NCBI RefSeq assembly: GCF_014287815.1
Contig: NZ_JACOOQ010000004.1
Coordinates: 62,001-126,000, forward strand
Direction of reading: 5' to 3'
Length of the DNA: 64,000 nt
Source: Clostridium lentum
GTDB lineage: Bacteria; Bacillota; Clostridia; Clostridiales; Clostridiaceae
The position numbers were made by a program, and so were the translations under genes. Under the pieces are notes generated by a model. The model made no database searches, had not been told where the DNA came from, and worked only from the letters and a program-made list of their open reading frames with translations. Of the stretch, positions 63,264 to 64,000 are shown piece after piece; position 1 is the stretch's first letter, and every line of letters begins with the position of its first letter.

Positions 63264-64000
63264 CTATAAGCCTAATACATCATCCATGTTATATAAGCCT
63301 GCTTTAGTTACATTAGCCATAAATGAACAAGCTTTTAAAGCACCGACGGCAAATACTTCTCTGGAAATTGCTTTGTGACTTAGTTCTATTACTTCACCAG
63401 ATCCAGCAAAGATGATTTCATGGTCTCCAACAATTGAACCCCCTCTAACAGCGTGTATTCCTATTTCTGCTTTTTCACGTTTCTTTTCTCCATTTCTTCC
63501 ATGAACATAGTAGGTATCATCAGAAATAGATTCCTTGATGGTGTCAGCCAGTAGTAGAGCAGTTCCACTTGGTGAGTCCACTTTTTGGTTATGGTGTTTT
63601 TCAATTATTTCTATATCATAATTTTGATATAGTAGAGGTGAAATTTTCCTTAGTAAAGAATTTATTAAATTAATACCTAATGACATATTGGCAGATTTAA
63701 AAATTGGAAGAGTTTTACTAGAATCTTCAATTAACTTTAAATCTTCATCAGTGTAACCAGTGGAACATAATACTAAAGGCTTTTTTGTACTAGTTGTTAA
63801 AGCTAGTAAGTCTTTTAAAGCATCAGCTCTAGAAAAATCAAGAAGAACATCGTAATGAATATTTACGTCTTCAGTATTTTTAAAAATTTTAAACTCAGAT
63901 TCTTTAGGAAATTTATCAATTCCAGCAACTATTTTTAAAGATGGAAATTCGCTTATAACATTTTGTATTACATTTCCCATTTTTCCGGAACATCCACTTA
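63264..64000 (-). CDS. dapB: 4-hydroxy-tetrahydrodipicolinate reductase, 5' end cut by window
   Basis: The gene runs off the right edge. The frame continues upstream of the internal ATG at 63980 to give [12 protein letters not shown], the GxxGxMG dinucleotide-binding motif that begins close to the true N-terminus of DapB; about 245 of 250 residues are present. Other motifs are VLCSTGYT, the substrate-binding [18 protein letters not shown] with the catalytic His-Lys, and [11 protein letters not shown]. DapB reduces the dapA product on the way to diaminopimelate and lysine. With dapH and the PatA-like gene it completes several steps of the acetylase route. dapA, expected next upstream, would lie outside the window. 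Confidence 0.93.
   Translation of the reverse strand, partial: SGCSGKMGNVIQNVISEFPSLKIVAGIDKFPKESEFKIFKNTEDVNIHYDVLLDFSRADALKDLLALTTSTKKPLVLCSTGYTDEDLKLIEDSSKTLPIFKSANMSLGINLINSLLRKISPLLYQNYDIEIIEKHHNQKVDSPSGTALLLADTIKESISDDTYYVHGRNGEKKREKAEIGIHAVRGGSIVGDHEIIFAGSGEVIELSHKAISREVFAVGALKACSFMANVTKAGLYNMDDVLGL

Overview
This window looks like chromosome from a low-GC Clostridium (sensu stricto, cluster I). The DNA is very AT-rich, intergenic regions are short, Shine-Dalgarno sites are strong (AGGAGG or GGAGG), and intrinsic terminators are plentiful. The gene set is typical of anaerobic spore formers: type III glutamine synthetase, RNase J, HemZ, a K+-type membrane pyrophosphatase, 2-hydroxyacyl-CoA dehydratase activase, DUF4364 and a PdaB-like deacetylase. 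I saw no tRNA, rRNA, insertion sequence, prophage or CRISPR array. It reads as core chromosome with about 50 genes, mostly on the + strand. The species cannot be named from the sequence alone.

Layout. 0-5.3 kb: topB and convergent rnj sharing a perfect terminator, then an alpha/beta hydrolase. 5.4-7.7 kb: glnN behind an attenuator leader. 7.8-19.6 kb: a housekeeping run of secD-secF, a degenerate RecJ-like gene, apt, rel, dtd, an MBL hydrolase, hemZ, hisS and aspS. 19.7-30.1 kb: a tiny Lys-rich gene, a CsoR/CstR-type regulator, split ThrE exporter genes, glyA, exoA, a cell-wall amidase, an unknown gene, a YgiQ-type radical SAM protein and an isolated hypF. 30.1-36.5 kb: three very small genes, hppA, a secreted amidase-domain protein, a metallophosphoesterase and an SDR. 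36.5-42.3 kb: a two-component system, M16 peptidase, recX, a membrane-transglutaminase protein and a TPR protein. 42.4-51 kb: a 1430-aa double-activase fusion, a PfkB kinase, a small polar protein, clpS and clpA. 51-56.4 kb: T-box-controlled valS, folC and deoD. 56.4-64 kb: a small membrane protein, a beta-propeller gene, DUF4364, pdaB-like, a double-OB SSB, dapH, cobO, an aminotransferase and the 3' part of dapB.

How the genes fit together. rel, dtd, hisS, aspS, valS and apt serve translation and the stringent response. dapH, the patA-like aminotransferase and dapB could supply successive steps of the acetylated diaminopimelate route. ClpS would feed substrates to the adjacent ClpA. Control at the RNA level is prominent. 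valS has a full T-box leader. glnN has a strong promoter, then a hairpin with an A1/G4 hexaloop that is mutually exclusive with a 25-bp terminator, which is the architecture read by ANTAR antiterminators. The cobO and beta-propeller genes have leader hairpins running into their ribosome-binding sites. The best candidates for follow-up are the glnN leader, the RecJ-like protein that has lost its metal-binding motifs, the double-activase fusion with no dehydratase partner, and the two SD-proximal hairpins.
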